64,000 bases of DNA. It comes from JAIBJN01 sp963699495 (GTDB lineage Bacteria; Actinomycetota; Thermoleophilia; Gaiellales; Gaiellaceae). The stretch covers positions 65,319 to 129,318 of the forward strand of contig CAVOUB010000006.1 in the NCBI GenBank assembly GCA_963699495.1, given 5' to 3'. The notes under the pieces are model-generated. The model had not been told where the DNA came from. It saw only the letters and a list, made by a program, of their open reading frames with translations, and made no database searches. Shown one piece after another: positions 16,937 to 26,323 of the stretch (position 1 is the stretch's first letter; each line of letters begins with the position of its first letter). The translations under genes and the position numbers were made by a program.

Positions 16937-18607
16937 CTACAACCGGCCGGAGCGGAGCACGCCCCAGACCAGCCAGATGCTGAGGAACGCCGAGAGGAAC
17001 AGGCCGACCGCCGCCACGAGCGGGACCCCCAGGATCTCGAACCCACCCTCGATCGTCGCGGCGAGAATCCCCGACGTCACCGCTCCGCCGACCGCGACCA
17101 ACGCGATCCCGAGCCGGTTGAAGACGATGTCCATCCGCTTGATCAGGTCGTCCAGGCCCTGGTGGCGGAAGCCGACCTCGATCTGGCCGTCGCGCACCTC
17201 CTGCATGACGTCGTGAATCTGGTAGGGGAGCTCCAGCAGCATGCTCGCGTAGTTCTGCGCCTCGTGCTGCACGCGGGCCGCGACGCGCTGCGGGGTGAAG
17301 CGCTCGATCATCAGCTCCCGCGCATACGGCTTGGCGACCTCGAAGACGTTGAAGTCCGGGTAGAGCTCGATCCCGACCGACCCCAAAGTCGCGATCGCCC
17401 GGTCGAGGAGGATGAATCGCGTCGGGAGCGTGAGCTGCATCCGGTAGATGAGGGCGAACGCCTCCCGGATGACCTGGATCGGGTCGATCTCCGCCAGGCT
17501 GGCGCCGTAGTAGCGGTCGAAGATGGCGCGCAGCTCGGCGACGAACTCCTCTTCCCGCTCCTTCGGGTAGCGGACCCCGAGCGAGCCGAGCCGCCGCGGG
17601 ATCGCCTCGACGTTCTGGTTCACGACCTCGATGAAGAGGCCGGTGAGCTTCGAGGTGTCGTCGGGGGCGAGCTGGCCGGCCGTGCCGAAATCGACCAGCC
17701 CGATCTGGTCGCCTCGCTCGAGGACGAGGATGTTGGCCGGGTGCGGGTCGGCGTGGAAGAACCCGTGCCGGAAGATCATCGCCATCCACGTCTCGGCGAT
17801 CCGGTAGGCCACCTGCCGGCGCTCGGACATCGTGTACTTGTCCAGGTCGAGATCGCGGAGCTGGACGCCCTCGAGCAGCTCGAGCGTGACCACCCGTGAG
17901 CGCGAGTAGCTCCAGTAGATCCGCGGGACGCGTACGTGCGGGTAGCCGGCGAAGTTCTTGTGGAACTGCTCGGCGTTCCGGGCCTCGATGCGATAGTCGA
18001 GCTCCTGCCTGATCGAGCGCGCGAACTCGTCGACGACGGCAACCGTGTCGATGAACTCGAGCGCGCGGACACGCTCGTGCGCCAGGCGCGCGAGCTGGTA
18101 CATGAGCTCGAGATCGGCCTCGATCTGTCGCGGCGCGTTCGGGCGTTGGACCTTGACGACGACGCGGCGGCCGTTCGGGAGCGTCGCGCGATGCACCTGG
18201 CCGATGGAGGCAGCCGCGATCGGCTCCTCCTCGAACTCGAGGAACAGCCGCTCCAGCGTGAGCCCGAGCTCCTCCTCGACGACTGCGCGGGCCTGGTCGA
18301 AGGGGAACGGCGTGACCGAGTCCTGCAGCGCCTTCAGCTCGAAGACGATGTCCGGCGGGACGATGTCGGGGCGCGTCGACAGGAGCTGGCCGAACTTGAC
18401 GAAGGTCGGCCCGAGCTCGTCGAGCATCTCGCGCAGGCGCACGCCGCGCGGCGATCCCTCCCCGTCGACCTCGACCTCACGTCCGAGGCGCGAGCGCACG
18501 GCCGACGGCCCGCGCGTCTCGAACAGGTACCCGAACCCGTGCTTCGCAGCGACCTGGGCGATCTCGGACATCCGCCCCAGCTGCCGCACGGCGGGCCGGG
18601 AGCTCAT
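16937..18607 (-). CDS. ABC1/AarF/UbiB-family atypical kinase
   Basis: 556 residues. The family-specific KxGQ motif is seen as TFVKFGQLLSTRPDI, the Ala-rich nucleotide loop as AAASIGQVHRATL, the catalytic lysine region as VVVKVQRPN, and the metal-binding part as GFFHADPHPANILVLERG and LVDFGTAG. Two to three hydrophobic helices end the protein. UbiB-like proteins support isoprenoid-quinone biosynthesis or lipid handling; in a menaquinone-type actinobacterium the role is uncertain. One nt separates it from the upstream 113-residue gene. Confidence 0.92.
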   Translation of the reverse strand: MSSRPAVRQLGRMSEIAQVAAKHGFGYLFETRGPSAVRSRLGREVEVDGEGSPRGVRLREMLDELGPTFVKFGQLLSTRPDIVPPDIVFELKALQDSVTPFPFDQARAVVEEELGLTLERLFLEFEEEPIAAASIGQVHRATLPNGRRVVVKVQRPNAPRQIEADLELMYQLARLAHERVRALEFIDTVAVVDEFARSIRQELDYRIEARNAEQFHKNFAGYPHVRVPRIYWSYSRSRVVTLELLEGVQLRDLDLDKYTMSERRQVAYRIAETWMAMIFRHGFFHADPHPANILVLERGDQIGLVDFGTAGQLAPDDTSKLTGLFIEVVNQNVEAIPRRLGSLGVRYPKEREEEFVAELRAIFDRYYGASLAEIDPIQVIREAFALIYRMQLTLPTRFILLDRAIATLGSVGIELYPDFNVFEVAKPYARELMIERFTPQRVAARVQHEAQNYASMLLELPYQIHDVMQEVRDGQIEVGFRHQGLDDLIKRMDIVFNRLGIALVAVGGAVTSGILAATIEGGFEILGVPLVAAVGLFLSAFLSIWLVWGVLRSGRL

Positions 18608-18608
18608 G

Positions 18609-18950
18609 TCATTCCTTCTCGATCAGCCGGAGGCGGTGCTCGAGCTGGGCCAGCCGGAGCTCGAGCTCCTCGTACTCCCGCCTGGTGACGAGGCCCATCT
18701 CCCGGAAGAGCCCCGAGAAGGTCGCGCTGGCGCGCTCCCCCACTCGCATGGCGTCGCCGCGCCACCGCCCGACAACCTCGTCGACGATGTCGCGCGCCTC
18801 GTCGCGGCTGACCTTGCCGCGCCCGACGAGCTCGTCCACGAGCTCCTCGGTTCGCTCCTTGGTCAGCGCGACGGCACCGACTCCCGCCAGGAAGAGCTCC
18901 TCCGCGGTCGCGCGGAACGAGCGGTCGGAGTCGTTACCGGGCTCTGCCAT
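18609..18950 (-). CDS. Phasin-like/PhaF-type helical protein
   Basis: 113 residues from ATG 18950 (an upstream in-frame start at 19001 is less likely because it would lie deep inside secDF). It has a hydrophobic patch (ELFLAGVGAVALTKERTEELVDELV) followed by charged helices and a coiled-coil end (EYEELELRLAQLEHRLRLIEKE), the pattern of polyhydroxyalkanoate granule-associated or DUF-type regulators often paired with UbiB-like kinases. It overlaps the secDF stop by 17 nt and precedes the kinase gene by one nt. Confidence 0.75.
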   Translation of the reverse strand: MAEPGNDSDRSFRATAEELFLAGVGAVALTKERTEELVDELVGRGKVSRDEARDIVDEVVGRWRGDAMRVGERASATFSGLFREMGLVTRREYEELELRLAQLEHRLRLIEKE

Positions 18951-21750
18951 GCGGCCTCGCGCGCCGCCGCTTTCGTCGGGCCTCCCGCCGCGCCGCGGCA
19001 CCGGCTGCCGCGCCGTCGACGGCCTCGTCCTCCTCGGCGACCACGGCCGCCGCCTCCTCCTCCTGCTCCTCGGCGTCGACGGTCACAGGCTCGGCGATGC
19101 CGACGACCTCGGCCACCGGCTCCTCGGCCGGCCGGCCGTCCGACTTCTCGCCGACCGTGTCGAGCTTCTCCTGCAGCCCGGCGTCCTTGCGCCGGGCGAA
19201 CTCGGGCTCGCGCTCCTTGAGGACTGCGAGGAACGGCGTGGCGATGAAGATCGTGGAGAACGCGCCGGAGGCGATGCCGATGAAGAGCGCGAACGCGAAC
19301 TCCTTCAGCGTGTCGCCGCCGAAGAGGATGAGCGAGGTGATCGGAAGGAGCGTGATGAAGGTCGTGGCGAGCGAGCGGCGGATCGTCTCCCAGAGCGACT
19401 GGTTGGCGATGGCCGCGAAGCTCGACTTCCGCATGAGCGGGATGTTCTCGCGCACTCGGTCGAAGATGATGATCGTGTCGTACATCGAGTAACCGAGGAT
19501 GGTGAGCAGGGCGGCCACGGTCGCGGCCGTCACCTCCCAGCCGAAGAGCGCGTACACGCCCATCGCGACCGTCACGTCGTAGAAGAGGGCCCTGAAGATC
19601 GGGAGCGCGAAGACGAACTCGAAGCGGATCGTCACGTAGATGACGATCAGGAGGAGCGAGGCGACGATCGCGTAGATCGCGCTGCGGAGGATCTGCTCGC
19701 TGAAGCTCCCGGAGACGTTCCGCACCCCGATCGACTCGGCGCCGAGGTCGTTCTGGAGCGCGCGCGTGAGCTGGTTCTGCTCGTTGGTGGTCAGCGACTC
19801 CGTCTTGATCTGGAACTGCTGGTACTTGCCGTTCGACTCGTCGCCGCGGCCCTGGATGACGGCGCCGGCACGCCCGAGGCCGGACACCTCCTGGCGCACG
19901 TCCTCGACGGAGGTCGGCGACGCCGTCTCGAACGAGACCTGGGTGCCGCCCTCGAAGTCGATGCCGAGGTTGAGGCCCTTGAAGACGATGGCCGCGATCG
20001 AGAGGACGAGGAGCGCCGTGGCGATCGAGAACCAGATCCGCCGCAGCCCGACGATGTCGATCTTCTGCCAGTCCGGGATCTTCTGGGCGCTGGCGCCCAT
20101 GAACTTCGGGTTGTCGAACCAGCGGAAGCCGGCGAGCACGCCCAGGAGCGCCCGCGTCGCCAGCACGGCCGTGAACATCGAGATCAGCGTTCCGAGCAGG
20201 AGCATGAGCGCGAACCCGCGCACGCCCCCGGTCGCGACCAGGAAGAGGACTCCCGCCGTGATCATGGTCACGACGTTCGCGTCGACGATGGTCGAGAACC
20301 CCTTGCGGTAGCCCGTCGCGATCGCCGCGCGCACGGACCTGCCGGCGCGCACCTCTTCCTTGATGCGTTCGAAGATGACGATGTTCGCGTCCGCCGCTAC
20401 CCCGATCGTGAGGATGATCCCCGCGATCCCCGGCAGGGTCATCGTCACGTTGAAGATCAGGATGGCGCCGTAGAGGAAGACGCCGTAGACGAGCAGGCCG
20501 ATGATGGCGACGACGCCGAGGAAGCGGTAGACGATGAGCAGGAAGAGCGCGACCGCGATCAGCCCGCCGATGCCGGCGATCAGCGCCTGGCGGAGCGAGT
20601 CCTCGCCGAGCGTCGCGGAGACCTGCGTCGAGTCGACCTGGACGAACTCGACCGGAAGCGCGCCCGTCTGGAGGACGAGGGCGAGGTCCTTCGCCTCCTG
20701 GATCCCGTCGAGGCCGGTGATCTGGGCGCTGCCGCCGGCGATCCCGTCGGCGAGCCCAGGGTCGGTGAAGTCGATGATCGGGAAGGAGCGGATCTCCCCG
20801 TCGAGGACGATGGCGAAGCTCTGGGCGTAGGCGCGCTCCTCGTCGATGCCCTGGGCGCCGGCCAGCTGCGCCTGCTGGGCGCCGCGCTGGGAGAGCCTCC
20901 TCGTGATGTCGTGGAACCTGTCCCCGCCCTCGTCGGTGAAGTCGAGGAGAACGATCGGCTGACCGGTCTGCGAGTCGAAGTCCTGGCGCGTGCCGTCGGC
21001 GTTGAGATCGTCCCCGGTCAGCTCCGGGATCGGGTTCTCCTTGTCGTTCGGCTGGTACTTGTAGAGGTAGTACCAGGTCTGCGCCGCCGTGACGCCGCCC
21101 GGGCAGGGCTGAGCGGCCGCGGTCGGGTCGTCGGCGTTCGCCGCGCTGCCGCAGGTGAGGATCGCCTTGTTGCTGGGGACGACGTAGAACTCCGAGCCCT
21201 CGGGTGCCTTGCCGCCTTCGACCTGCTGGAGGAGCTCCTGCTTCGTCGACGCCGGCCCCGCGATGCGCTGCTTCTTGTCGCCGTAGAGGTACCACTGACG
21301 CGCGGTCGTCCCCTCGGCGAGCTTGTCCTCCCTCGTGAGCAGCGGCAGGAGCGTCCCGCTGGGGACCGGGTTCCCGTTCGCATCCTGCGAGAGCGGGTCG
21401 ACGTCGCCCTGGAGGTCGTAGAACTCGAGCTGTGCCGTCTGGCCGATGAGGGACGCGGCGCGGGGCGCGTCGAAGACCCCAGCCAGATCGACGACGATCT
21501 GGTTCGGCTCCTGCTTGCGGATCTCCGGCTCGGAGACGCCGATCTTGTCGACGCGGTCGCGGATGATCTCGACCGAGCGGTCGAGGTCGGCGTCGGTCAG
21601 CTCCTGCCCGGCCTCGGGCCGGGCCTCGAGCACGACCTCGAGCCCGCCCTGGAGGTCGAGGCCGAGCGTCGGCTCGCGGAAGTAGCCGAGCGTGGCCACG
21701 CCGACGATTGCGCCGAGAAGGACGAGAAGGATGAGGAGGTAGCGACGCAC
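18934..21750 (-). CDS. secDF: Protein translocase subunit SecDF (fused SecD and SecF)
   Basis: 938 residues. The SecD half has the N-terminal helix, GLDLQGGLEVVLEARPE motif, a large periplasmic P1 domain and six helices including ADANIVIFERIKEE. The SecF half starts about residue 560 with its own GIDFEGGTQVSFE motif and YDTIIIFDRVREN. An insert near residues 195-225 carries two Cys and may be lineage-specific. The last 100 residues are an acidic then Arg-rich cytoplasmic tail. SecDF uses the proton gradient to help complete Sec-dependent export. Directly downstream of yajC. Confidence 0.96.
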   Translation of the reverse strand: MRRYLLILLVLLGAIVGVATLGYFREPTLGLDLQGGLEVVLEARPEAGQELTDADLDRSVEIIRDRVDKIGVSEPEIRKQEPNQIVVDLAGVFDAPRAASLIGQTAQLEFYDLQGDVDPLSQDANGNPVPSGTLLPLLTREDKLAEGTTARQWYLYGDKKQRIAGPASTKQELLQQVEGGKAPEGSEFYVVPSNKAILTCGSAANADDPTAAAQPCPGGVTAAQTWYYLYKYQPNDKENPIPELTGDDLNADGTRQDFDSQTGQPIVLLDFTDEGGDRFHDITRRLSQRGAQQAQLAGAQGIDEERAYAQSFAIVLDGEIRSFPIIDFTDPGLADGIAGGSAQITGLDGIQEAKDLALVLQTGALPVEFVQVDSTQVSATLGEDSLRQALIAGIGGLIAVALFLLIVYRFLGVVAIIGLLVYGVFLYGAILIFNVTMTLPGIAGIILTIGVAADANIVIFERIKEEVRAGRSVRAAIATGYRKGFSTIVDANVVTMITAGVLFLVATGGVRGFALMLLLGTLISMFTAVLATRALLGVLAGFRWFDNPKFMGASAQKIPDWQKIDIVGLRRIWFSIATALLVLSIAAIVFKGLNLGIDFEGGTQVSFETASPTSVEDVRQEVSGLGRAGAVIQGRGDESNGKYQQFQIKTESLTTNEQNQLTRALQNDLGAESIGVRNVSGSFSEQILRSAIYAIVASLLLIVIYVTIRFEFVFALPIFRALFYDVTVAMGVYALFGWEVTAATVAALLTILGYSMYDTIIIFDRVRENIPLMRKSSFAAIANQSLWETIRRSLATTFITLLPITSLILFGGDTLKEFAFALFIGIASGAFSTIFIATPFLAVLKEREPEFARRKDAGLQEKLDTVGEKSDGRPAEEPVAEVVGIAEPVTVDAEEQEEEAAAVVAEEDEAVDGAAAGAAARREARRKRRRARPHGRAR

Positions 21751-21768
21751 TGGTGCTCGGGAAACGCC

Positions 21769-22137
21769 TTAGCGGGTCGTCTGCTCCTCGGCGACCGGCT
21801 CCGGATCCTCGAACGTCTCCGGCTCGGGCGCCTCTTCGGGCTCAGGCGCCTCTTCGGGCTCGTCGGCCATCGCGGCAGATTCCTCCGGGCTCACCCTGCT
21901 CGCGATCGCCCGGCGGGAGACGGCGATGCGTACGTCGGCGTCGACCTCGAGCTGGACGCGCTCGTCGTCGATGCCGGTGACCTCGCCGTAGACGCCTCCG
22001 GCGGTGATCACCTCGTCGCCGACGGCCAGGTTCTGGAGCATCTCCTGGTGGCGCTTGGCCTGCTGCCGCTGCGGCCGGATCAGCAGCAGGTACAGGAACA
22101 CGAGCATCACGATGAAGAAGATGAAGATCGGGTCCAC
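21769..22137 (-). CDS. yajC: Preprotein translocase subunit YajC
   Basis: 122 residues, GTG 22137. One N-terminal helix (IFIFFIVMLVFLYLLLIRPQ) followed by RPQRQQAKRHQEMLQNLAVGDEV and a small beta domain (VITAGGVYGEVTGID), all standard for YajC. The C-terminal 30 residues are a Glu/Pro-rich acidic tail with direct EEAPEPEEAPEPE repeats. It accompanies SecDF in the translocon and lies 18 nt before secDF. Confidence 0.95.
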   Translation of the reverse strand: MDPIFIFFIVMLVFLYLLLIRPQRQQAKRHQEMLQNLAVGDEVITAGGVYGEVTGIDDERVQLEVDADVRIAVSRRAIASRVSPEESAAMADEPEEAPEPEEAPEPETFEDPEPVAEEQTTR

Positions 22138-22252
22138 TTACGAGCCTCCTAGCGGGCTGCCTCGACCGCCTCGGGCCGCTCCTCCGAAGCGTCCGCGAGG
22201 TGAACGGAATCGCACATCGTGCGGCACAAAGGTATCAGGCGATGGGGTCCGC

Positions 22253-23380
22253 TCAGACGGGTTCCCGTCCTCCGGAAGGGGTATCCGGGAGGCGCCGCAA
22301 CGCGTCGGCCTTGAACGAGGCGAGCTCCCCCCGCTCGATCGCCGCCCGGGCCTCCGCGGTCAGGTCGAGCAGGAACCGGACGTTGTGCTCGGAGAGGAGA
22401 ACGAGGCCGAGGAGCTCCTGCTGGTTGACCAGGTGCCGGAGATATGCCCGTGAGAAGCCGGTGCACGCACGGCACGGACAGCCTTCCTGCAGCGGCGCAG
22501 GATCGCGTGCGAAGCCGGCGTTGCGCAGGTTGAGGCGCCCCTCCCACGTCAGCGCGGAGCCGGTGCGCCCCAGCCGCGTCGGCAGGACGCAGTCGAACAT
22601 GTCTACTCCGCGCTCGATCACCTCGAGGATCCCCGCAGGGTCTCCGATCCCCATGAAGTAGCGTGGCTTGTCCGCCGGGAGCAGCGGCGCCGACCACGCG
22701 ACGGTGTCGAGCATCAGCTCCCGGTCTTCCCCGACGCTGAGACCACCGAGCGCGTTGCCGTCGAGCTCGAGCGCGCCGATCTCCTCGAGCGACCGGCGGC
22801 GGAGGTCCGGATCCGTCCCGCCCTGTGAGATGCCGAAGAGGAGCTGCCCCTCGGCGCGCGGCGCGGCGAGCTGGCGCTCGGCCCACCGGGTGGTCCGGGC
22901 CGCCGCGACGGCGAGCTCCTCCGGCGAGGCATCCGCGGGCAGGCAGATGTCGAGGCACATGGCGATGTCCGACCCGAGCTGCCGCTGGATCCGGGCGGCG
23001 AGCTCGGGTGTGAAGCGCGCCTCCTCGCCGTCGTAGACGGAACGGAAGGTGACTCCCTCGTCGTCGGCGCGAACGATCGTGTCGCGGAGCGAGAAGACCT
23101 GGAAGCCGCCCGAGTCCGTGAGGATCGGCCCGTCCCAGTTCATGAACCGGTGCAGGCCGCCGAGCTCGGCAACCGTCTCCTCGCCCGGGCGGAAATGGAG
23201 GTGGTACGTGTTCCCGAGGAGGATCGCCGTGCCCAGCTCGCGCAGCCGCTCGGGGTCGAGGCCCTTGACGGTCGCCTTCGTCCCGACCGGCATGAACGCG
23301 GGCGTCTGCACGTCCCCGTGCGCCGTGCGCAGGACGCCTGCACGGGCCGCGCCGTCGGTCGCAGTCACCGTGAAGCTCAC
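22253..23380 (-). CDS. tgt: tRNA-guanine transglycosylase
   Basis: Exchanges G34 for a queuine precursor in tRNAs with GUN anticodons. The 375-residue protein shows GTKATVKGL, the catalytic-Asp region (ILTDSGGFQVFSL), GGLSVGE, the second Asp-containing YFMGIGDP segment, and Cys residues of the zinc site near the C-terminus (CPCRACTGFSRAYLRHL). GTG 23380 is chosen over GTG 23407 because CGGGAG lies about 6 nt upstream. Adjacent to queA and yajC as in many bacteria. Confidence 0.95.
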   Translation of the reverse strand: MSFTVTATDGAARAGVLRTAHGDVQTPAFMPVGTKATVKGLDPERLRELGTAILLGNTYHLHFRPGEETVAELGGLHRFMNWDGPILTDSGGFQVFSLRDTIVRADDEGVTFRSVYDGEEARFTPELAARIQRQLGSDIAMCLDICLPADASPEELAVAAARTTRWAERQLAAPRAEGQLLFGISQGGTDPDLRRRSLEEIGALELDGNALGGLSVGEDRELMLDTVAWSAPLLPADKPRYFMGIGDPAGILEVIERGVDMFDCVLPTRLGRTGSALTWEGRLNLRNAGFARDPAPLQEGCPCRACTGFSRAYLRHLVNQQELLGLVLLSEHNVRFLLDLTAEARAAIERGELASFKADALRRLPDTPSGGREPV

Positions 23381-23498
23381 GACCCGCTCCCGACACACAT
23401 CCGGCACGAGCCGCGCGCCACTCGCGCGCCTTTCGGCGGTACGCTCGAAGGCGGGTGGTGGGATGGGGTGCCCCGGACCAGTACACGCGCAGGGGAGC

Positions 23499-24440
23499 TC
23501 ACAGGAGCAGCATCGCGTCGCCGAAGGAGTAGAAGCGGTACCGCTCCTCGATCGCCGCCCGGTACAGGCGCCTGGTCTCCTCCGCGCCGGCGAACGCCAT
23601 CACGAGGGCAAGCAGCGTCGAGCGCGGCAGGTGGAAGTTCGTCACCAGCGCGTCCACCCGCCGGAAGTCGAAGCCGGGCGTGACGAACAGGCTCGTCCGG
23701 CCCTCGAGCGGCGCTCCCCGCGCGAGCGATTCCAGCACGCGCACGGTCGTCGTCCCGACCGCGACCACTCGCTCGGCGGCCGCGATCCGCTCCCACGCGT
23801 CCTTCTCCACGCGGTAGCGCTCGCTGTGGATCTCGTGCTCGTCCAGAGTCTCCGTCGACACGGGCCGGAAGGTATCGAGGCCGACGTGGAGCGTGATCCG
23901 CTCGATGTCCAAGCGGGCGAGAAGCTCGGGCGTGAAGTGGAGGCCGGCCGTGGGCGCGGCGGCAGAGCCTTCCTCCTCGGCGTAGACGGTCTGGTAGCGC
24001 TCGGGGTCGGCGAGGGGCTCCACGATGTACGGCGGCAGCGGCGCCTCGCCGGCGGGGGCGCCCTCGAGCCGGACGAGCCAGCGGCCCTCCCCCCGGTGCT
24101 CGACGAGCTCGACCTCGCCGAGGCGCATCCCCGCGCGTAGCCGCCTGGTGGGCCGCGCGAGCGCCTCCCACAGCCCGTCCTCGACCGGCTCGAGCAGGAG
24201 GACCTCGGCTTCGCCCCCGGTCGGCCGCCTCACGCGCAGGCGCGCAGGCACGACACGCGTGTCGTTGACGACGACGAGCGAGCCGTCAGGCAGCTCGTCC
24301 GGCAGGTCGCGAAAGCGCCGATGTCTGCTGGTGCCGGTCGCGCGCTCGTGGACGAGCAGCCGCGACTCGTCCCGCCGCGCGAGCGGACGCTGGGCGATCA
24401 GCTCCGGCGGCAGGTCGTAGTCGAGCTCGGCGGTTCTCAT
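23499..24440 (-). CDS. queA: S-adenosylmethionine:tRNA ribosyltransferase-isomerase
   Basis: Transfers and rearranges the ribose of SAM to make epoxyqueuosine on tRNA. 313 residues from ATG 24440 with the conserved FDYxLPxELIAQ-type start (LDYDLPPELIAQRPL), DSRLLV, VVNDTRVVPARL, GLHFTPELL, HVGLDTFRPV and the VTNFHLPRSTLLALVMAF motif. With tgt (this cluster) and queG (39474) it forms the late queuosine pathway. Confidence 0.95.
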   Translation of the reverse strand: MRTAELDYDLPPELIAQRPLARRDESRLLVHERATGTSRHRRFRDLPDELPDGSLVVVNDTRVVPARLRVRRPTGGEAEVLLLEPVEDGLWEALARPTRRLRAGMRLGEVELVEHRGEGRWLVRLEGAPAGEAPLPPYIVEPLADPERYQTVYAEEEGSAAAPTAGLHFTPELLARLDIERITLHVGLDTFRPVSTETLDEHEIHSERYRVEKDAWERIAAAERVVAVGTTTVRVLESLARGAPLEGRTSLFVTPGFDFRRVDALVTNFHLPRSTLLALVMAFAGAEETRRLYRAAIEERYRFYSFGDAMLLL

Positions 24441-24458
24441 GCGGTCCGACGCCAAGAG

Positions 24459-24464
24459 TAGATT
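24459..24464 (+). promoter_or_regulatory. -10-like box, leaderless style
   Basis: TAGATT ends 8 nt before the ATG at 24473. With no Shine-Dalgarno sequence in between, transcription would begin at or next to the start codon. Confidence 0.4.
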
Positions 24465-24472
24465 CCGCGCCC

Positions 24473-24937
24473 ATGGATCGTGACGCACTCGAGCGCGCGC
24501 GGGCGCGGCTCGCCGAGGCACGGGAGGAGCGGCCCAACAGGGTCGACCTCGAGACGGCGCTGGAGCGGGCCGAGACCGCGCTCGACCAGCTCGCCCAGAC
24601 GGCGGCCGAGCTCGAGGCGACCGTGCCGGAGCGCCTCGGGGCGGCGATCGAGGAGGGCATGAAGGCCGAGGTGCTCCCGGTCGCCCGCCAGATCGCCGAG
24701 GTCCGCGGGCTCACCGGGCAGGTCGTCCGGCGACTCGAGAGCCTGCAGGCGGAGATCGCCGCCGAGCGGCGCGAGCGGCTCGAGGACCTCGCGCTCCTCG
24801 TCGAGCTCATCGGTTCGGGCTGGCGCGGTGTCGAGCGCCGCCTCGACCGCGCCGAGCGGATCCTGGATCGCATCGAGCGCTCGCTCGAGGAGCGGCCGGG
24901 CGCCGCCCTCTACCGCATCGACGGCCTCCAGGCCTAG
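24473..24937 (+). CDS. Coiled-coil protein, function unknown
   Basis: 154 residues, almost wholly alpha-helical and charged, with heptad-like Leu spacing throughout (for example DRDALERARARLAEAREE and DLALLVELIGSGWRGVERRL). No membrane segment and no Cys. It diverges from queA by 32 bp and has a -10-like box immediately upstream rather than a ribosome site. Its stop shares CTAG with the convergent histidine kinase. Could be a scaffold or tether; no family recognised. Confidence 0.7.
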   Translation: MDRDALERARARLAEAREERPNRVDLETALERAETALDQLAQTAAELEATVPERLGAAIEEGMKAEVLPVARQIAEVRGLTGQVVRRLESLQAEIAAERRERLEDLALLVELIGSGWRGVERRLDRAERILDRIERSLEERPGAALYRIDGLQA

Positions 24938-26316
24938 GACGCCGGCAGGCGCAGCTCGAAGCGCGAGCCGCGGCCCATCACGGAGTCGAGCTTCAGGTCG
25001 CCGCCGAGCGCCTGGGCGAGCTCCCGCGAGATGGCGAGGCCGAGCCCGGTCCCCTCGCCGTTCTCGCTGACGAAGGGCCGGAAGACCCGGTCGCGGTCGA
25101 TCGGGGGAATGCCCGGGCCCGAGTCCGTGACGGCGACCGACACCGAGCCGTTGACCTTCGAGACGGCCACCGAGATCGAGCCGCCGTCGGGCGTCCACGA
25201 GAATGCGTTGGAGAGAAGGTTGGAGACGATCTGCAGGACGCGGTCGCCGTCGGTGTGCACGACCGGGTCGGCGCTCAGCGCGAGCTCGTAGCGGATCTCG
25301 CGCCGCTTGGCCTCCTCCGCAAAGGACTGGTAGCCCTGCTCGACCAGGCGCTTGAGCTCGACCTCCTCCTCCTCGAGCGTGAAGCTGTGCGCTTCGAGCC
25401 GGGCCAGGTCGACGAGGTCGCCGACGAGCCGCCCGAGCCGGTCGGTGGCCGCGCGGATCACCTCGAGCGAGGCCTCCCGCGCCTCGGGGTCGTCCGCCAC
25501 GTCCTCGCGGAGGGCGGCGACGTGGCCGCGGATGGCGGTGATCGGCGTGCGCAGCTCGTGCGAGACGCGGACGAGGAAGTTGCGCTCGTACGCCTCGGCC
25601 TCGGCCAGGCGCTCGGTCATCTCGCGGAAGCGCTCCGTCAGGTGGGCGATCTCGTCGCTCGAGCTGGACTCGGGCAGCTCGGCGGCGTAGCGTCGCGCGG
25701 CTACCTCGTCGGCCGCGCGGGACAGGGCGAGCACCGGCTTGGTGATGCGCCGGCTCAGGTACCACACGAGCCCGAGCGCGATCCCGAGCCCGGCGAGGAA
25801 GGCGAGGCCCAGGCGCCGGGTCAGGTCCATCCAGCGCTCCTGGAGCTCGGCGCGCGGCTTGGCGACGATGATCGCCCCGAACGTCTCGTCGCCGAGCTTG
25901 ATCGGGTAGGCCGCGGCGAGGTACGTCCGGCTCATGCCCGGCGGCTGGAACTCGAACGTTTGCACGCGGCCCTCGTCGAGAGCCTGCTGGTCGAGCAGGC
26001 TCATGGGCAGCGTCTCCAGGCCCGAAGCCTGGCCGGGGAAGATCTCGACGCCGGAGTAGTAGAGCTGCGACCCGGTCGCCTGCTCCAGGAGGGGCGGCGC
26101 GAAGCGCGGGGCCCGCCGGCTCTCGTCGACGCTCGTGGTCGCCTGGAGGGTGTAGAGCTGCGCGAGCCCCTCCGCCTGGCGCTCGAGCTCCGAGCGGGTG
26201 CGGTCCCGGGTGTCCTCCTGGAAGAAGCGGACGGCGATCGCCGCGGTGACGAGCGCCGCCACGAGCACGCCGAGCAGGAAGATCGCGGGGAGCCGGAAGC
26301 GCAGCGAGCGCAGCAT
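24934..26316 (-). CDS. Sensor histidine kinase (HAMP, HisKA)
   Basis: 460 residues from ATG 26316. First helix at about 8-30, an extracytoplasmic sensor region, second helix about 165-185, HAMP, then HisKA with the phospho-acceptor His in VRVSHELRTPITAI and an ATPase domain with N box (LLSNAFSW), DSGPGIPP and GTGLGLAIS. Partner regulator is the OmpR-type gene upstream on the same mRNA (26493-27269); the 55-residue repeat-borne ORF sits between them. Its stop overlaps the convergent coiled-coil gene. Confidence 0.94.
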   Translation of the reverse strand: MLRSLRFRLPAIFLLGVLVAALVTAAIAVRFFQEDTRDRTRSELERQAEGLAQLYTLQATTSVDESRRAPRFAPPLLEQATGSQLYYSGVEIFPGQASGLETLPMSLLDQQALDEGRVQTFEFQPPGMSRTYLAAAYPIKLGDETFGAIIVAKPRAELQERWMDLTRRLGLAFLAGLGIALGLVWYLSRRITKPVLALSRAADEVAARRYAAELPESSSSDEIAHLTERFREMTERLAEAEAYERNFLVRVSHELRTPITAIRGHVAALREDVADDPEAREASLEVIRAATDRLGRLVGDLVDLARLEAHSFTLEEEEVELKRLVEQGYQSFAEEAKRREIRYELALSADPVVHTDGDRVLQIVSNLLSNAFSWTPDGGSISVAVSKVNGSVSVAVTDSGPGIPPIDRDRVFRPFVSENGEGTGLGLAISRELAQALGGDLKLDSVMGRGSRFELRLPAS

Positions 26317-26323
26317 CCAGGGG

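Noticed and set aside
16658..17899. Long plus-strand frame antisense to the ABC1 kinase
   Set aside because: Low-complexity Arg/Asp composition, no motif; the opposite strand encodes a clear kinase.
18685..22152. An 1155-codon open frame antisense to secDF
   Set aside because: Very long because of GC skew at third positions; the sequence is Asp/Arg/Glu-rich without domains, while SecDF is unmistakable on the other strand.
22149..22217. 22-codon ORF between yajC and tgt on the minus strand
   Set aside because: ATG without ribosome site and too short to support; noted only because it ends just before the yajC ribosome site.
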